64,000 bases of DNA, from assembly GCA_031291445.1 (NCBI GenBank), contig JARLJA010000012.1, positions 1 through 64,000 on the forward strand, written 5' to 3'. The notes beneath the pieces are model-generated. The model made no database searches. It was not told the origin of the DNA and saw only the letters and a program-made list of their open reading frames with translations. The number at the start of each line of letters is the position of its first letter. The stretch's first letter is position 1. The DNA comes from Xanthobacteraceae bacterium. GTDB taxonomy: Bacteria > Pseudomonadota > Alphaproteobacteria > Rhizobiales > Xanthobacteraceae. Made by a program: the position numbers and the translations under genes. Positions 44,079 through 53,751 of the stretch are shown one piece after another.

Positions 44079-45608
44079 TCATGATCGCCCCGCCGGACTC
44101 AGTTTCCAGGCCGCCACGAGCACCGCGACCGTCAACGCCGCGCTGACGGCGGCGAAAGCGGGCATCGCCGATGTGAGCCCCGCCGTTGCCGCCCATCCGA
44201 TCGAGGAGAATGCCTCCGCGAAGGTGGCGAAGCGCGAGGCGGTCTGACGGCGGCGAAACTGGCTGCGCCGTGCCTCAACCCGGAACCAGAGCTGGATCGC
44301 GGTCGCCGAGGCTCCCGCCAGGGCGACCCCGAGGGCCGCGACAACGGCCTGGGACGGCGACGCCAGCGCGAGCGGGATGACCAATGGCGCGAACACCACT
44401 GCGATGATCATCAGGACGATCTCGACCTTGGCCCGCGTCACGCGGGAGGATGCGAGAGGAGCGGTCGCGACCAGATCGCGGGCGTCCTCCCCGGAGATCG
44501 TCAGCCAGGCCAGTCCGCCCGACAGCTGGCCGGCCGCCATCACGATCACCGGCGTGATCAGCACCGCCGCGCCGGAGAGATCCCCGAAGCTGCGCCACAG
44601 AAACAGCGCGGGAGGCACCAGATAGAGCAACTGCATCAAGGTCTGGGAGACCAGCCAGGGATCGCGTCGCAGCAGCAGCAATTCCTTCCACCACAGCGCC
44701 TGGTGCCGCGACAGCGGTCGAAACCCGCGGCGCGGGCGCGCCTGCCGGGACGACGTGGCGGCCGAACTCGCCCGCGCGACGGCGCCACCGATCCCGCTTG
44801 AGAACAGCGCCATGGTCGCGCCGAGCCCGAGCAGGCCGGCGGCCAGCATCGACAGCAAAGCGGCCGGATCGCCCAGCAGCGCCCTCACCGGCCACCATAC
44901 CAGGCTCGCGGGATCCGGCGCGGCCGCGGCGGCCGCGTCGGAGGTGAGCACCGCGAAGCGAGACAGGGTGCCGTAGGACATGATGCCGGCGATCTGCAGG
45001 CCGATGATGAACGCCGCGCCGATCACCGCGGCCAGGATCTGGGCAACGAGCCGCGTCCGCTTCGGCCCGAACAGATGAAACAGCGCCGCGGTCAGCACGA
45101 TCGCGGCCGCGGTGGCGAGCAGGCCGAGCGCAATCACGACGCCGAAGGCGGCGAGCCAGCGCGAGCCGCCCTTCACCACCAGGACGTCGACGAACGGCGC
45201 GAACACCACCAGCGCCATCATGGTGACGGCCAGCGCGATCGTCATCAGGCGGATCGAGAAGACGTCGGCGATCCGCACCGGAGACGACATCATGAGATCG
45301 AGATCCGCGCGGGCGTAGAACGCCCGCGTCACCGACTCGATGGCCTGCGACAGCATCAGGGCGGCGGCCATGACGATGCTGGCCATGAGCACCAGCAGCG
45401 CGGTCTTGTCGGGCGCGCTCGCGAGCGCGGCATACTTGCCCACCATCGCCAAGGCCGGCAGGTGCATCACCGCCGCGACCACCGCGATGCCGATCAGCGC
45501 GCGACGCAACCGCGCCGGACGACCGGCGGTCAGCATCGCCACCAGGTCGCGCCACGCCAGCCGGATCTCGTGCCGGATCAGCCCGGAAAGCGGGATCGTC
45601 GCGCTCAT
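44079..45608 (-). CDS. ABC-2-type exporter permease
   Basis: 509 residues with about 12 hydrophobic helices and no ATPase motifs. It overlaps the ATP-binding protein gene by 4 bp (ATGA), so the two form one transporter. The KELLLLRRDPWLVSQTLMQLLYLVPP segment resembles putative ABC exporter permeases of rhizobia. Substrate unknown. Confidence 0.8.
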   Translation of the reverse strand: MSATIPLSGLIRHEIRLAWRDLVAMLTAGRPARLRRALIGIAVVAAVMHLPALAMVGKYAALASAPDKTALLVLMASIVMAAALMLSQAIESVTRAFYARADLDLMMSSPVRIADVFSIRLMTIALAVTMMALVVFAPFVDVLVVKGGSRWLAAFGVVIALGLLATAAAIVLTAALFHLFGPKRTRLVAQILAAVIGAAFIIGLQIAGIMSYGTLSRFAVLTSDAAAAAAPDPASLVWWPVRALLGDPAALLSMLAAGLLGLGATMALFSSGIGGAVARASSAATSSRQARPRRGFRPLSRHQALWWKELLLLRRDPWLVSQTLMQLLYLVPPALFLWRSFGDLSGAAVLITPVIVMAAGQLSGGLAWLTISGEDARDLVATAPLASSRVTRAKVEIVLMIIAVVFAPLVIPLALASPSQAVVAALGVALAGASATAIQLWFRVEARRSQFRRRQTASRFATFAEAFSSIGWAATAGLTSAMPAFAAVSAALTVAVLVAAWKLSPAGRS

Positions 45609-46354
45609 GCGGCCTCGGCGCTGTCGGCGACGAGCGCGACGAACAGGTCCTCGAGGCTGGCTTCGCTGCCGCCCTGGCTGCGCAATTCTGCGAGCGTACC
45701 CTCGGCCACCAGCCGTCCCGCCACGATGACGCCGATGCGGTCGGCCATGCGTTCGGCGACCTCGAGGATATGGGTGGTCATGATCACGGTGCAGCCCGCG
45801 TGCACGCGCTCCTGCAGCAGCGCCTTGACGTGCCGCGCCGAGACCGCGTCGAGGCCGGTCAGGGGCTCGTCGAGGATGATCAGCTGCGGATCATGCACCA
45901 GTGCTCCGGCGAGCGCGACCTTCTGGCGCATGCCCTTTGAAAAGCCCTCACAGCGCTCGTGCCGGTGCTGCTGCAGACCGAGCGCGACCAGCAATGCGTG
46001 CGCCGACGCTTCCGCCTCCCGTGCGTCCCGGCCCCACAGCGCGGCCACGAATTCGAGATATTCGGCGGGCGTGAGCTTGTCGTAGATCAGCGGCTCGTCG
46101 GAGACCCAGGCCATGAGCTGTTTCGCCGCGACCGGATCGCGCAGCGCATCTCGTCCTTCCACAGCGATCGAGCCGGCATCGGGGGGCAGCAGGCCCGCAA
46201 CCATTCGCAGCGTGGTGGTCTTGCCGGCGCCGTTCGGGCCCAGCAGTGCATAGAACTCGCCCTTGCGGACCGCGAGATCGAGGTGGTCGACGGCAAGGCG
46301 ATCAAAACGCTTGGTTAACCCTCGGACGTCCAGTGCCAGATCCGGGCGCATCAC
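45605..46354 (-). CDS. ABC exporter ATP-binding protein
   Basis: 249 residues. Walker A GPNGAGKT, signature FSKGMRQKVALAGAL and Walker B LIILDEPLTGLD are present, of the CcmA/drug-exporter class. It partners the permease encoded downstream. Confidence 0.92.
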   Translation of the reverse strand: MMRPDLALDVRGLTKRFDRLAVDHLDLAVRKGEFYALLGPNGAGKTTTLRMVAGLLPPDAGSIAVEGRDALRDPVAAKQLMAWVSDEPLIYDKLTPAEYLEFVAALWGRDAREAEASAHALLVALGLQQHRHERCEGFSKGMRQKVALAGALVHDPQLIILDEPLTGLDAVSARHVKALLQERVHAGCTVIMTTHILEVAERMADRIGVIVAGRLVAEGTLAELRSQGGSEASLEDLFVALVADSAEAA

Positions 46355-46616
46355 CTGCTGCCTTCCTGCTGTCTTGGAAGCCGCCAGAGTCGCGCCAAGT
46401 CATTGCTGCACCGTGAACGCGCCGGTAGAATCTTGCGTGCAGGCGTCGGTCGTGGCGCGCGCCGAACAGCGCGCGCGTCGGACGGGTGCCGGCGTCTCGT
46501 TGCAAGCGCAACCGATTGGCTTTTTGGTTGCCAAGGCAACGAACTCATGCCAGTCTTTCCAGGCTGGCCGGTCGGACAAGGCGGAAATGCTGCCGTTGGC
46601 GCAGTGGGAGGAATTG

Positions 46617-47879
46617 ATGGCTGGTGGTGCCGGAGGGACGGACCGCGACGACGTTGTCGTCATTGGCGCCGGGCAAGGGGGATTTCAGGTCGCGGCGTCG
46701 CTGCGCGACGGCGGGTTTGCCGGCCGCATTCGCCTGATCGGCGACGAGCCGGGCCTGCCCTACCAGCGCCCGCCGCTGTCCAAGGCCTACCTCTCTGGCA
46801 AGTCCGACCGCGTCGCGCTTAATCTGCGCGCCGAGGCGTTCTTCACCCAGGCCGCGATCGAGGTGTTGTCGGGCCAGACCGCCACCGAAATCGATCGCGC
46901 GAAGCGCGCCGTTCGCCTCGCCAGCGGCGAGGCCATCTCCTATGGGCATCTCGTGCTCGCCACCGGCGCGCGCAATCGTCCGCTGCCGGTGCCGGGCTCG
47001 GACCTCGCCGGGGTGCTGCAGCTGCGATCGGCGGGCGACGCCGACCTGTTGCGGCAACATTTGCCGGACATCTCGCGGCTGGTGATCGTCGGCGCGGGCT
47101 TCATCGGCCTGGAGATCGCCGCCACCGCGAGCGCCCGTGGAATCGAGGTCACGGTGATCGAGGCAACCTCGCGGCCGATGTCGCGCGCGGTCTCGGAAGC
47201 GATGTCGGCGTTCTTTCGCAAGATCCACGAAGGCCTGGGCGCGCGCTTCGTCTTCAACACCGTGGTCACCAGGATCCACGGCGACGCGGGCCGGGCGACC
47301 GCCGTTGAAACCGCAGACGGACAGCGCTTTGGCGCCGACCTCGTGGTGGTCGGCGTCGGCGTGCTGCCCAACGTCGAGCTCGCCGCCGCGGCCGGCCTCG
47401 CCATCGAGAACGGGATCGTGGTCGACGAGCACCTGCTCACGACCGATCCCACGATCTCGGCGATCGGCGACTGCGCCGCCTTCCAGCAGCCCTTCGCCGG
47501 CGGGCTGAGGGGCCGCGTGGAATCGGTGCAGAACGCGGTCGACCAGGCCCGCTGCGTCGCGGCACGCCTGGTCGGCAGTCCGCGCCCCTATCGCGCAGTG
47601 CCATGGTTCTGGAGCGATCAGGGCCCCTACAAGCTGCAGATCGCCGGAATGTCCACGCCCCACGACCTCAGCGTCGTACGCGGCGAAGCCGAATCCGGCG
47701 CGTTCTCGGTGTTCTGCTTCCGCAACGGTGGTCTGGTGGGCGTCGAGTCCGTCAACAAGCCGGCCGACCACATGGTGGCGCGCAAACTGATCACGGCAGG
47801 TACGCCGATCACTCCGCAGGAGGCGGCCGATACCGCCTTCGACCTGAAGGCGCGCGCCGCCGAAGCGCCGGCGCCATGA
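46617..47879 (+). CDS. FAD-dependent ferredoxin reductase of the P450 system
   Basis: 420 residues. ATG 46617 has GGAGGAATTG directly before it; the frame opens far upstream without homology. FAD site VVVIGAGQGGFQVAASLR, NADH site LVIVGAGFIGLEIAATASARG and ISAIGDCA are present. It resembles putidaredoxin-reductase-type enzymes, in particular palustrisredoxin reductase that serves CYP199A2. A P450 and a 2Fe-2S ferredoxin gene lie just downstream, beyond a MarR gene on the other strand. Confidence 0.92.
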   Translation: MAGGAGGTDRDDVVVIGAGQGGFQVAASLRDGGFAGRIRLIGDEPGLPYQRPPLSKAYLSGKSDRVALNLRAEAFFTQAAIEVLSGQTATEIDRAKRAVRLASGEAISYGHLVLATGARNRPLPVPGSDLAGVLQLRSAGDADLLRQHLPDISRLVIVGAGFIGLEIAATASARGIEVTVIEATSRPMSRAVSEAMSAFFRKIHEGLGARFVFNTVVTRIHGDAGRATAVETADGQRFGADLVVVGVGVLPNVELAAAAGLAIENGIVVDEHLLTTDPTISAIGDCAAFQQPFAGGLRGRVESVQNAVDQARCVAARLVGSPRPYRAVPWFWSDQGPYKLQIAGMSTPHDLSVVRGEAESGAFSVFCFRNGGLVGVESVNKPADHMVARKLITAGTPITPQEAADTAFDLKARAAEAPAP

Positions 47880-47911
47880 CCGTGCCAACGGCAGCGCAGA
47901 GGTCCGGGCGA

Positions 47912-48475
47912 TCAGTCGGCGGAGGCCGGATCTTCGGTGACGGCGCCGAGATTGCCGTGCACGCGCTGCAGCAGATCGATCAGCTGGTCCCGCTCGTCCT
48001 CGCGCAGGCACTTGAGCAGCCGGCGCTCGCGCTCGAGCGCCACCGTGATGACCTGGTCGTGGATCACGCGGCCGCGCGCCGTCAGCGAGATCGAATGGCT
48101 GCGCCCGTCGTCGGGATCGGTCGCGATGGCGATGAGGCCGCGCGTCTGCATCAACGCCAGCGTGCGGCTGACCGGCCCCTTGTCGAAGCCGATGACCTGA
48201 CAGATGCGCGCCGCCGGAATCCCCGCCTCGATGGCGAGCAACGACAGGATGCGCCATTCGGTGACGCTGATGCCGAAGGACTGCTGATACAGCGCCGACG
48301 CGCTCCGCGACAGCTTGTTGCCGATGAACGTGATCAGCGCCGGAACGTAGCGGTCGAGGTCGAGAACCTGGCCTTGCGGCGCGCTGGCCGAAGCCACCTT
48401 GCGTCCACTGGTCTGCCCCGGCTTTCGCATCGGCTCCAGAAAGGCCCCTCGCCCGTCGGCGTCGCGGCCCGGCAC
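47912..48475 (-). CDS. MarR-family transcription regulator
   Basis: 187 residues; ATG 48475 or, less likely, 48430. The winged HTH is ISVTEWRILSLLAIEAGIPAARICQVIGFDKGPVSRTLALM with wing ATDPDDGRSHSISLTARG. It diverges from the P450 gene with 84 bp between them and is the obvious local regulator, probably releasing the promoter on binding an aromatic acid. Confidence 0.88.
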   Translation of the reverse strand: MPGRDADGRGAFLEPMRKPGQTSGRKVASASAPQGQVLDLDRYVPALITFIGNKLSRSASALYQQSFGISVTEWRILSLLAIEAGIPAARICQVIGFDKGPVSRTLALMQTRGLIAIATDPDDGRSHSISLTARGRVIHDQVITVALERERRLLKCLREDERDQLIDLLQRVHGNLGAVTEDPASAD

Positions 48476-48526
48476 GGCCGGGCCGCCGCATGATCACTGC
48501 GCCTCAGAGATAGAATTACAAAGCGC

Positions 48527-48545
48527 AGATTTACAAGAATAATCT
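48527..48545. promoter_or_regulatory. Candidate MarR operator AGATT-N9-AATCT
   Basis: Imperfect palindrome in the MarR-P450 divergent region, 15 bp before the P450 start. AT-rich against the local GC. Confidence 0.35.
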
Positions 48546-48559
48546 TTGGGAGGACTGCC

Positions 48560-49762
48560 ATGGTCACTGCGCCATCGACTGCGATACCCGGCGTCGACAT
48601 CGACCCGTTCTCGATCGCGTTCTTCGACGATCCCTTCCCCCATCACGAGCGCCTGCGCGAAGCCGGCCCCGTGGTGCGGCTCGACACCTGGAACCTGCAC
48701 GGCGTGGCGCGCTATGCCGAAGTCCATGCCGTCCTCAACGATCCGCAGACCTTCTGCTCGAGCCGCGGCGTCGGCCTCAGCGATTTCGCCAAGGAGAAGC
48801 CGTGGCGGCCGCCGAGCCTGATCCTCGAGGCCGATCCCCCGGCGCATACGCGGACGCGAGCCGTTCTCAGCCGCGTGCTGTCGCCGGCGGTGATGAAGCA
48901 GGTCCGCGACGGCTTCGCGGCGGCGGCGGAAGCCAAGGTCGACGAGATCGTCGCAATGGGAAGCTTCGACGGCGTCGCCGACCTCGCGGAAGCCTACCCG
49001 CTTTCGGTGTTTCCCGACGCGCTGGGGTTGAAGAAGGAAGGCCGGGAGCATCTCATTCCCTATGCCGGCCTCGTCTTCAACGCCTTCGGCCCGCCCAACG
49101 AGCTGCGCCAGCAGGCGATCGATCGCTCAGCCCCGCACCAGGCCTACGTGCAGGAGCAGTGCCAGCGGGAAAACCTCGCTCCCGGCGGCTTCGGCGCCTG
49201 CATTCACGCCCGGGTCGACGCCGGAGAGATCACCGCCACCGAGGCACCCCTGCTGGTGCGCTCGCTGCTCAGCGCCGGGCTCGACACCACGGTCTACGGC
49301 ATCGGCGCCGCGCTCTATTGCATGGCCCGGTTTCCCGGGGAATGGCAGCGCCTGCGCGCCGATCCGAGCCTCGCGCGCAACGCCTTCGAGGAGGCGGTGC
49401 GCTTCGAAAGCCCGGTCCAGACCTTCTTCCGGACCACGACGCGGGAGGTCGAGATCGGCGGACACACGATCGGCGAAGGCGAGAAGATCCTGATGTTTCT
49501 CGGCGCGGCCAACCGCGATCCGCGGCGCTGGCACGAGCCCGACCGCTACGACATCACCCGCCAGACCAGCGGCCATGTCGGGTTCGGCTCGGGCATTCAC
49601 ATGTGCGTCGGGCAGCTGGTGGCGCGCCTCGAGGGCGAAGTCATGCTGGCGGCGCTCGCCCGCCGCGTCGCCTCGATCGAAATCAGCGGACCGGTGAAAC
49701 GCCGCTACAACAACACGCTGCGTGGGCTCGACAGCCTGCCGCTGACCGTCACAGCCGCCTGA
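48560..49762 (+). CDS. Cytochrome P450, CYP199A family
   Basis: 400 residues after GGGAGGACTGCC. Heme-ligand motif GFGSGIHMCVGQ with Cys349, I-helix SAGLDTT (238-244), and ExxR in FEEAVRFESPVQTFFRTT. From memory it closely follows R. palustris CYP199A2, including FCSSRGVGLSDF, PWRPPSLILEADPPAHTR and GLVFNAFGPPNELRQ. CYP199A enzymes oxidise para-substituted benzoates (for example O-demethylation of 4-methoxybenzoate). The ferredoxin gene follows by 8 bp. Confidence 0.95.
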   Translation: MVTAPSTAIPGVDIDPFSIAFFDDPFPHHERLREAGPVVRLDTWNLHGVARYAEVHAVLNDPQTFCSSRGVGLSDFAKEKPWRPPSLILEADPPAHTRTRAVLSRVLSPAVMKQVRDGFAAAAEAKVDEIVAMGSFDGVADLAEAYPLSVFPDALGLKKEGREHLIPYAGLVFNAFGPPNELRQQAIDRSAPHQAYVQEQCQRENLAPGGFGACIHARVDAGEITATEAPLLVRSLLSAGLDTTVYGIGAALYCMARFPGEWQRLRADPSLARNAFEEAVRFESPVQTFFRTTTREVEIGGHTIGEGEKILMFLGAANRDPRRWHEPDRYDITRQTSGHVGFGSGIHMCVGQLVARLEGEVMLAALARRVASIEISGPVKRRYNNTLRGLDSLPLTVTAA

Positions 49763-49770
49763 GAGCCCCC

Positions 49771-50094
49771 ATGCCCACGATCACCTTCGTCCATCCCGAC
49801 CACCGTTCCGAACCGATCGACGCCGCCGTCGGCGACAGCATCATGCAGGTCGCGATCGCCCACGGCGTGACCGAGATCGTCGCCGAATGCGGCGGCAACG
49901 CCATGTGCGCGACCTGCCACGTTTATGTCGACGGCGACTGGCTCGGCCGATTGCCGGCGATGACGGCCGACGAAGACGCCTTGCTCGACGGCGCGGCCGC
50001 GGAACGCCGGCCCACCAGCCGGCTGTCGTGCCAGATCAAGATCACGCCCGAACTCGACGGCCTGGTCGTCATGCTGCCCGACCGGCAGGTCTGA
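49771..50094 (+). CDS. 2Fe-2S ferredoxin (palustrisredoxin type)
   Basis: 107 residues. Cluster cysteines in CGGNAMCATC plus a distal Cys in RLSCQI. It is an adrenodoxin/putidaredoxin-type ferredoxin passing electrons from the reductase to the P450, 8 bp downstream of it. Confidence 0.94.
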   Translation: MPTITFVHPDHRSEPIDAAVGDSIMQVAIAHGVTEIVAECGGNAMCATCHVYVDGDWLGRLPAMTADEDALLDGAAAERRPTSRLSCQIKITPELDGLVVMLPDRQV

Positions 50095-50151
50095 ACGGCG
50101 CCGCGCGCCGTTGCCTTGAAACAACGAAAACAGCGATCGAGGGAGACACCC

Positions 50152-51366
50152 ATGCGAATCCGGAGCGGCCACGTCGTGGCGGCGATATCGATGCTGGCGA
50201 TCGGCAGTGCCCACGCCGAAATTTCCGACACCGTCGTGCGGGTCGGGGTGCTGAACGACATCAGCGGCGTGTTCCAGGACACCAACGGCATGGGCTCGGT
50301 CGAGGCGGCGCGGATGGCCGCCGAGGACTTCAACGGCGGCGGCAAGGACATCAAGGTCGAGATCGTCTACGCCGACCATCAGAACAAGCCCGATGTCGGC
50401 ACGGCCATCGCCCGCAAGTGGCTCGAGGTCGACAAGGTCGACGCCATCGTCGACGTGCCCAATTCGGCCGTCGGCCTCGGCATCAATGCGCTGCTCCGCG
50501 ACACCCGCATGACCTTCCTGGCGTCGTCCACCGCGAGCTCGGACCTCACCGGCAAGGCCTGTTCGCCGAACACCATTCAATGGGTCAACGACGCCTGGTC
50601 GACCGGAAACGCCACGGCGGCGGCGATGATGCAGCGCGGCGGCACCGACTGGTATTTCCTGACGGTGAACTATGCGCTTGGCGTGGGCATCGAGGCCGAA
50701 GCGACCAACTACATCGTCAAGCACGGCGGCAAGGTGCTGGGCTCCAGCCGCCATCCACTTGGCACCTCCGACTTCGCGTCCCTGCTGCTACAGGCCCAGG
50801 CCTCCAAGGCCAACGTCATCGGGCTGGCCAATGCCGGCGCCGACACCATCAACGCGGTCAAGCAGGCCGGCGAGTTCGGCCTCAAGCAGGGCGGCCAGTC
50901 GCTGGTCGCATTCCTGCTGTTCATCAACGACGTCCACGGCATGGGGTTGAAATCCGCCCAGGGCCTGCTGCTCACCGAGGCGTTCTACTGGGACCTGAAC
51001 GATGATACCCGCGCCTTCGCCAAGCGTTTCGCGCAGCGACCCGGCATGAACGGCAAGATGCCGAGCGGCAACCAGGCCGGCGTCTATGCCGCGACGCTTG
51101 CGTATCTCAACGCGGTGGCGGCGACCGGCAGCGACGACGCCAAGGACGTCGTGCCGCAAATGAAGACCTTCAAGGGTAAGGACAAGCTGTTCGGTGACCT
51201 CGCGATCCGCCAGGACGGCCGCGTCACCCATCCGATCTACCTGTTCGAGGTGAAGAAGCCCGAAGAGTCGAAATACCCCTACGACTACTACAAGCTGGTC
51301 ACCACCATCCCGGCCGAGCAGGCGTTCCGGCCGCTCGCCGAAGGCGGCTGCCCGATGATCAAGTGA
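50152..51366 (+). CDS. Branched-chain-amino-acid-type ABC substrate-binding protein
   Basis: 404 residues from ATG 50152 after GAGGGAGACACC. Signal peptide MRIRSGHVVAAISMLAIGSAHA. A Peripla_BP_6 (LivK-like) fold with VRVGVLNDISGVFQDTNG and GVGIEAEATNYIVKHGG. Placed directly after the P450-ferredoxin genes, it probably binds an aromatic acid. The liv-type permease genes converge on it from the other strand. Confidence 0.88.
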   Translation: MRIRSGHVVAAISMLAIGSAHAEISDTVVRVGVLNDISGVFQDTNGMGSVEAARMAAEDFNGGGKDIKVEIVYADHQNKPDVGTAIARKWLEVDKVDAIVDVPNSAVGLGINALLRDTRMTFLASSTASSDLTGKACSPNTIQWVNDAWSTGNATAAAMMQRGGTDWYFLTVNYALGVGIEAEATNYIVKHGGKVLGSSRHPLGTSDFASLLLQAQASKANVIGLANAGADTINAVKQAGEFGLKQGGQSLVAFLLFINDVHGMGLKSAQGLLLTEAFYWDLNDDTRAFAKRFAQRPGMNGKMPSGNQAGVYAATLAYLNAVAATGSDDAKDVVPQMKTFKGKDKLFGDLAIRQDGRVTHPIYLFEVKKPEESKYPYDYYKLVTTIPAEQAFRPLAEGGCPMIK

Positions 51367-51403
51367 GGAGAAGCGCGCTCGACCGCGTCACGCCGAGCCG
51401 CCC

Positions 51404-52123
51404 CTATTTGAGCCCGAAATAGGCCCGGCGCAGCGCGTCGTTGTCGGTCATCTCGGCGACCGTCCCGGAGAACCGGATACGCCCGCCTTCGAGCACGAAG
51501 ACGCGGGTGGCGATGTCGAGGAAGCCGATGTTCTGCTCGGCGATCAAGAGCGCCAGCCCACGGCCCTGCAGATCGCTCAGGATGCGGATCACTTCCTTGA
51601 CGAACAGCGGCGACAGGCCGGCGGAGGGTTCGTCCATCACCAGGAGCTTCGGCTCGGCCGCCAGCGCCTTGGCGATGCCAAGCATCTTGCGCTGGCCGCC
51701 CGACAGTGACGAAGCAGGCGCACGGCGCTTCTCGCGCAGCACCGGAAACAGGCCGTAGAGCTCGTCCGCGCGCGCGTCGGGATTGGCATGGCCAAGCGCC
51801 TGGGCGCCGACGCGGATGTTTTCCTCGATCGAGAGGTCCGGGAACACCGCGAGCTCCGACATGTAGGTCATGCCGAGCCGCATGCGCGCACTGGAGGTCA
51901 GGCGGGTGACGTCGCGGCCGGCCAGCGTGATCGCGCCCTGGCGCACCTCGATCAGGCCGACCAGCGATTTCAGGAAGGTGGTCTTGCCGGCGCCGTTGGC
52001 GCCCAGCAGCAGCACGGTCTCCCCGGGGCGCACGTCGAGGTCGACGCCCCACAGCACCTGCATGGTGCCGTAGCCCGCGTCGATGCCGGACGCGGTCAAC
52101 AGCGCGCTGGCGTCAGGCGGCAT
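51404..52123 (-). CDS. livF: LivF-like ABC ATP-binding protein
   Basis: 239 residues. Walker A GANGAGKT, signature LSGGQRKMLGIAKAL, Walker B LLVMDEPSAGLSP. Overlaps the livG-like gene by 11 bp. Last gene of the importer operon. Confidence 0.9.
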   Translation of the reverse strand: MPPDASALLTASGIDAGYGTMQVLWGVDLDVRPGETVLLLGANGAGKTTFLKSLVGLIEVRQGAITLAGRDVTRLTSSARMRLGMTYMSELAVFPDLSIEENIRVGAQALGHANPDARADELYGLFPVLREKRRAPASSLSGGQRKMLGIAKALAAEPKLLVMDEPSAGLSPLFVKEVIRILSDLQGRGLALLIAEQNIGFLDIATRVFVLEGGRIRFSGTVAEMTDNDALRRAYFGLK

Positions 52124-52838
52124 GCTCGCCTCCCAGGAACACCTCGATGACCTGCGGGACCTGGACCGCGACCGCGAGCGTGCCTTCGAAAATCTCCTTG
52201 CCGGCGTTCATGACGATGACGCGGTCGGTGACCTGCGCGATGAAGCCCATCAGGTGCTCGACCACGATGATGGCGGTGCCGCGCTGCGCCAGCGCCTTGA
52301 TCTTGGACGAGATCCAGTCGAGCTCGGTCGGATTGAGGCCGGCGGCAAGTTCGTCCAGCAGCAACAGCCGCGGCCGCGTCGCCAGCGCCCGCACCAGGTC
52401 GAGCAGCTTCTGCTGCACGCTGTTGAGGTCGGCCGCCGGACGGTCGGCGTACTCCGCGAGGCGATATTCGGCGAGCAGGTCGTCGGTCACGGTCGCGCCG
52501 GCGCGCCGCCCGCCATAGGCGCGAGCGACCTCGACGTTCTGCCGCACCGTCAACGACAGGAAGGGCTTCGGCACCTGGAAGGTCCGGTTGATCCCAAGAT
52601 GCACGAGCTTGTGGGAGACGGTGCCGCCGATGGCGGCGTCGTCGAAGGTGACGCTGCCGCCGTCGGGCGCATACAGCCCCGAGATGACGTTGATCGCCGT
52701 GGTCTTGCCCGATCCGTTGGGACCGACGAGGCCGAGGATCTCGCCCGGAGAGACGTGGAAGCTCAGGCCGCCCAGGGCGAAGAAGCCGCCGAAGCGCTTC
52801 ACCAGGTCGGTGACGCGGAGGACGCCGTCACGGGACAT
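52113..52838 (-). CDS. livG: LivG-like ABC ATP-binding protein
   Basis: 241 residues. Walker A GPNGSGKT and Walker B LLLLDELAAGLNP are present; the signature region reads DLNSVQQKLLDLVRAL instead of LSxGxQ, an unusual substitution. It overlaps both neighbours by 11 bp. Confidence 0.9.
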   Translation of the reverse strand: MSRDGVLRVTDLVKRFGGFFALGGLSFHVSPGEILGLVGPNGSGKTTAINVISGLYAPDGGSVTFDDAAIGGTVSHKLVHLGINRTFQVPKPFLSLTVRQNVEVARAYGGRRAGATVTDDLLAEYRLAEYADRPAADLNSVQQKLLDLVRALATRPRLLLLDELAAGLNPTELDWISSKIKALAQRGTAIIVVEHLMGFIAQVTDRVIVMNAGKEIFEGTLAVAVQVPQVIEVFLGGEHAA

Positions 52839-53751
52839 GCCAGCCTCGCCGGGTTGCCAGCGACACCAGGCCGGCGGGGAGAAACAGCACGAGACCCATG
52901 ATCAGGAGCCCGTAGATGAGCTGGAAATACTGCGGCGTCGTGAACCCGATCAGGTTGTAGACGCCGTAGAGAATGAGCACCCCGATGATCGGCCCGACGA
53001 TGGTCGCGACCCCGCCGAACAGCGCGAACACGATGGCGAAGATGCTGAATTCCGAGCTGAAGACGTTGTCGGGATAGAACACCGACACGTACCAGGCGAA
53101 GGCGCCGCCGGCGAGCCCGGCGACCAGCGCCGAGGCCAGCCAGGCGATGACGCGCATCCGCACCACCGGCACCCCCGCCATGGCGGCGCTGACCGGATCC
53201 TCGCGGACCGCCTGCAGCGCGAGGCCGAAGCTCGAGTTCTTCAGGAACACGACGATGGCGAGCGTCAGGGCGAGAATCCCGAGTGCGGTGGCGTAGGCCA
53301 TGGTCGGGTTGAACGTCCCGGTGAGCGAGACGCCGTATGGACCGCGGGTGACCGCCTCCAGTGCAGGATTGGCGACGAAGTGCAGCACCGCGAGCGCCGC
53401 CGCGAGATTGGCGATCGAGAAATAGGCCCCGGTCAGCCGCAGCAGCGGCGTCAGCAGCAGGCCGAGCAGCACCGCCACCAGACCCGCGATGGCGACCGCC
53501 ACCAGCGCTGGGGCGTTGAGATGCATCACCACGATGGCGAAGCCATAGGCGCCGGCGCCGAAGAAGCCGACATAGCCGAACGGCAGGTAGCCGGTGAAGC
53601 CGTAGATGATGTTCACCCCCTGGGCCAGCGCCAGGAAGATCACGAAATTGAACAGCAGGAGATGGTTGTCGTAGACCGCGGGCAGTACCGCGAAGACGGC
53701 CACCAGCGGCACCACGATCAGCGAAAAATGACGGATGAAATCACGCAACAC
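52828..53751 (-). CDS. livM: LivM-like ABC permease
   Basis: 307 residues, about 8-9 membrane helices, with the family motif GYLPFGYVGFFGAGAYGFAIV and QAVREDPVSAAMAGVPV loop. Overlaps livH by 11 bp. Confidence 0.9.
   Translation of the reverse strand: MLRDFIRHFSLIVVPLVAVFAVLPAVYDNHLLLFNFVIFLALAQGVNIIYGFTGYLPFGYVGFFGAGAYGFAIVVMHLNAPALVAVAIAGLVAVLLGLLLTPLLRLTGAYFSIANLAAALAVLHFVANPALEAVTRGPYGVSLTGTFNPTMAYATALGILALTLAIVVFLKNSSFGLALQAVREDPVSAAMAGVPVVRMRVIAWLASALVAGLAGGAFAWYVSVFYPDNVFSSEFSIFAIVFALFGGVATIVGPIIGVLILYGVYNLIGFTTPQYFQLIYGLLIMGLVLFLPAGLVSLATRRGWHVP

Noticed and set aside
46545-48497. A minus-strand frame of 650 codons opposite the ferredoxin reductase
   Set aside because: It runs antisense through two motif-bearing genes on both sides and has shadow-frame composition.
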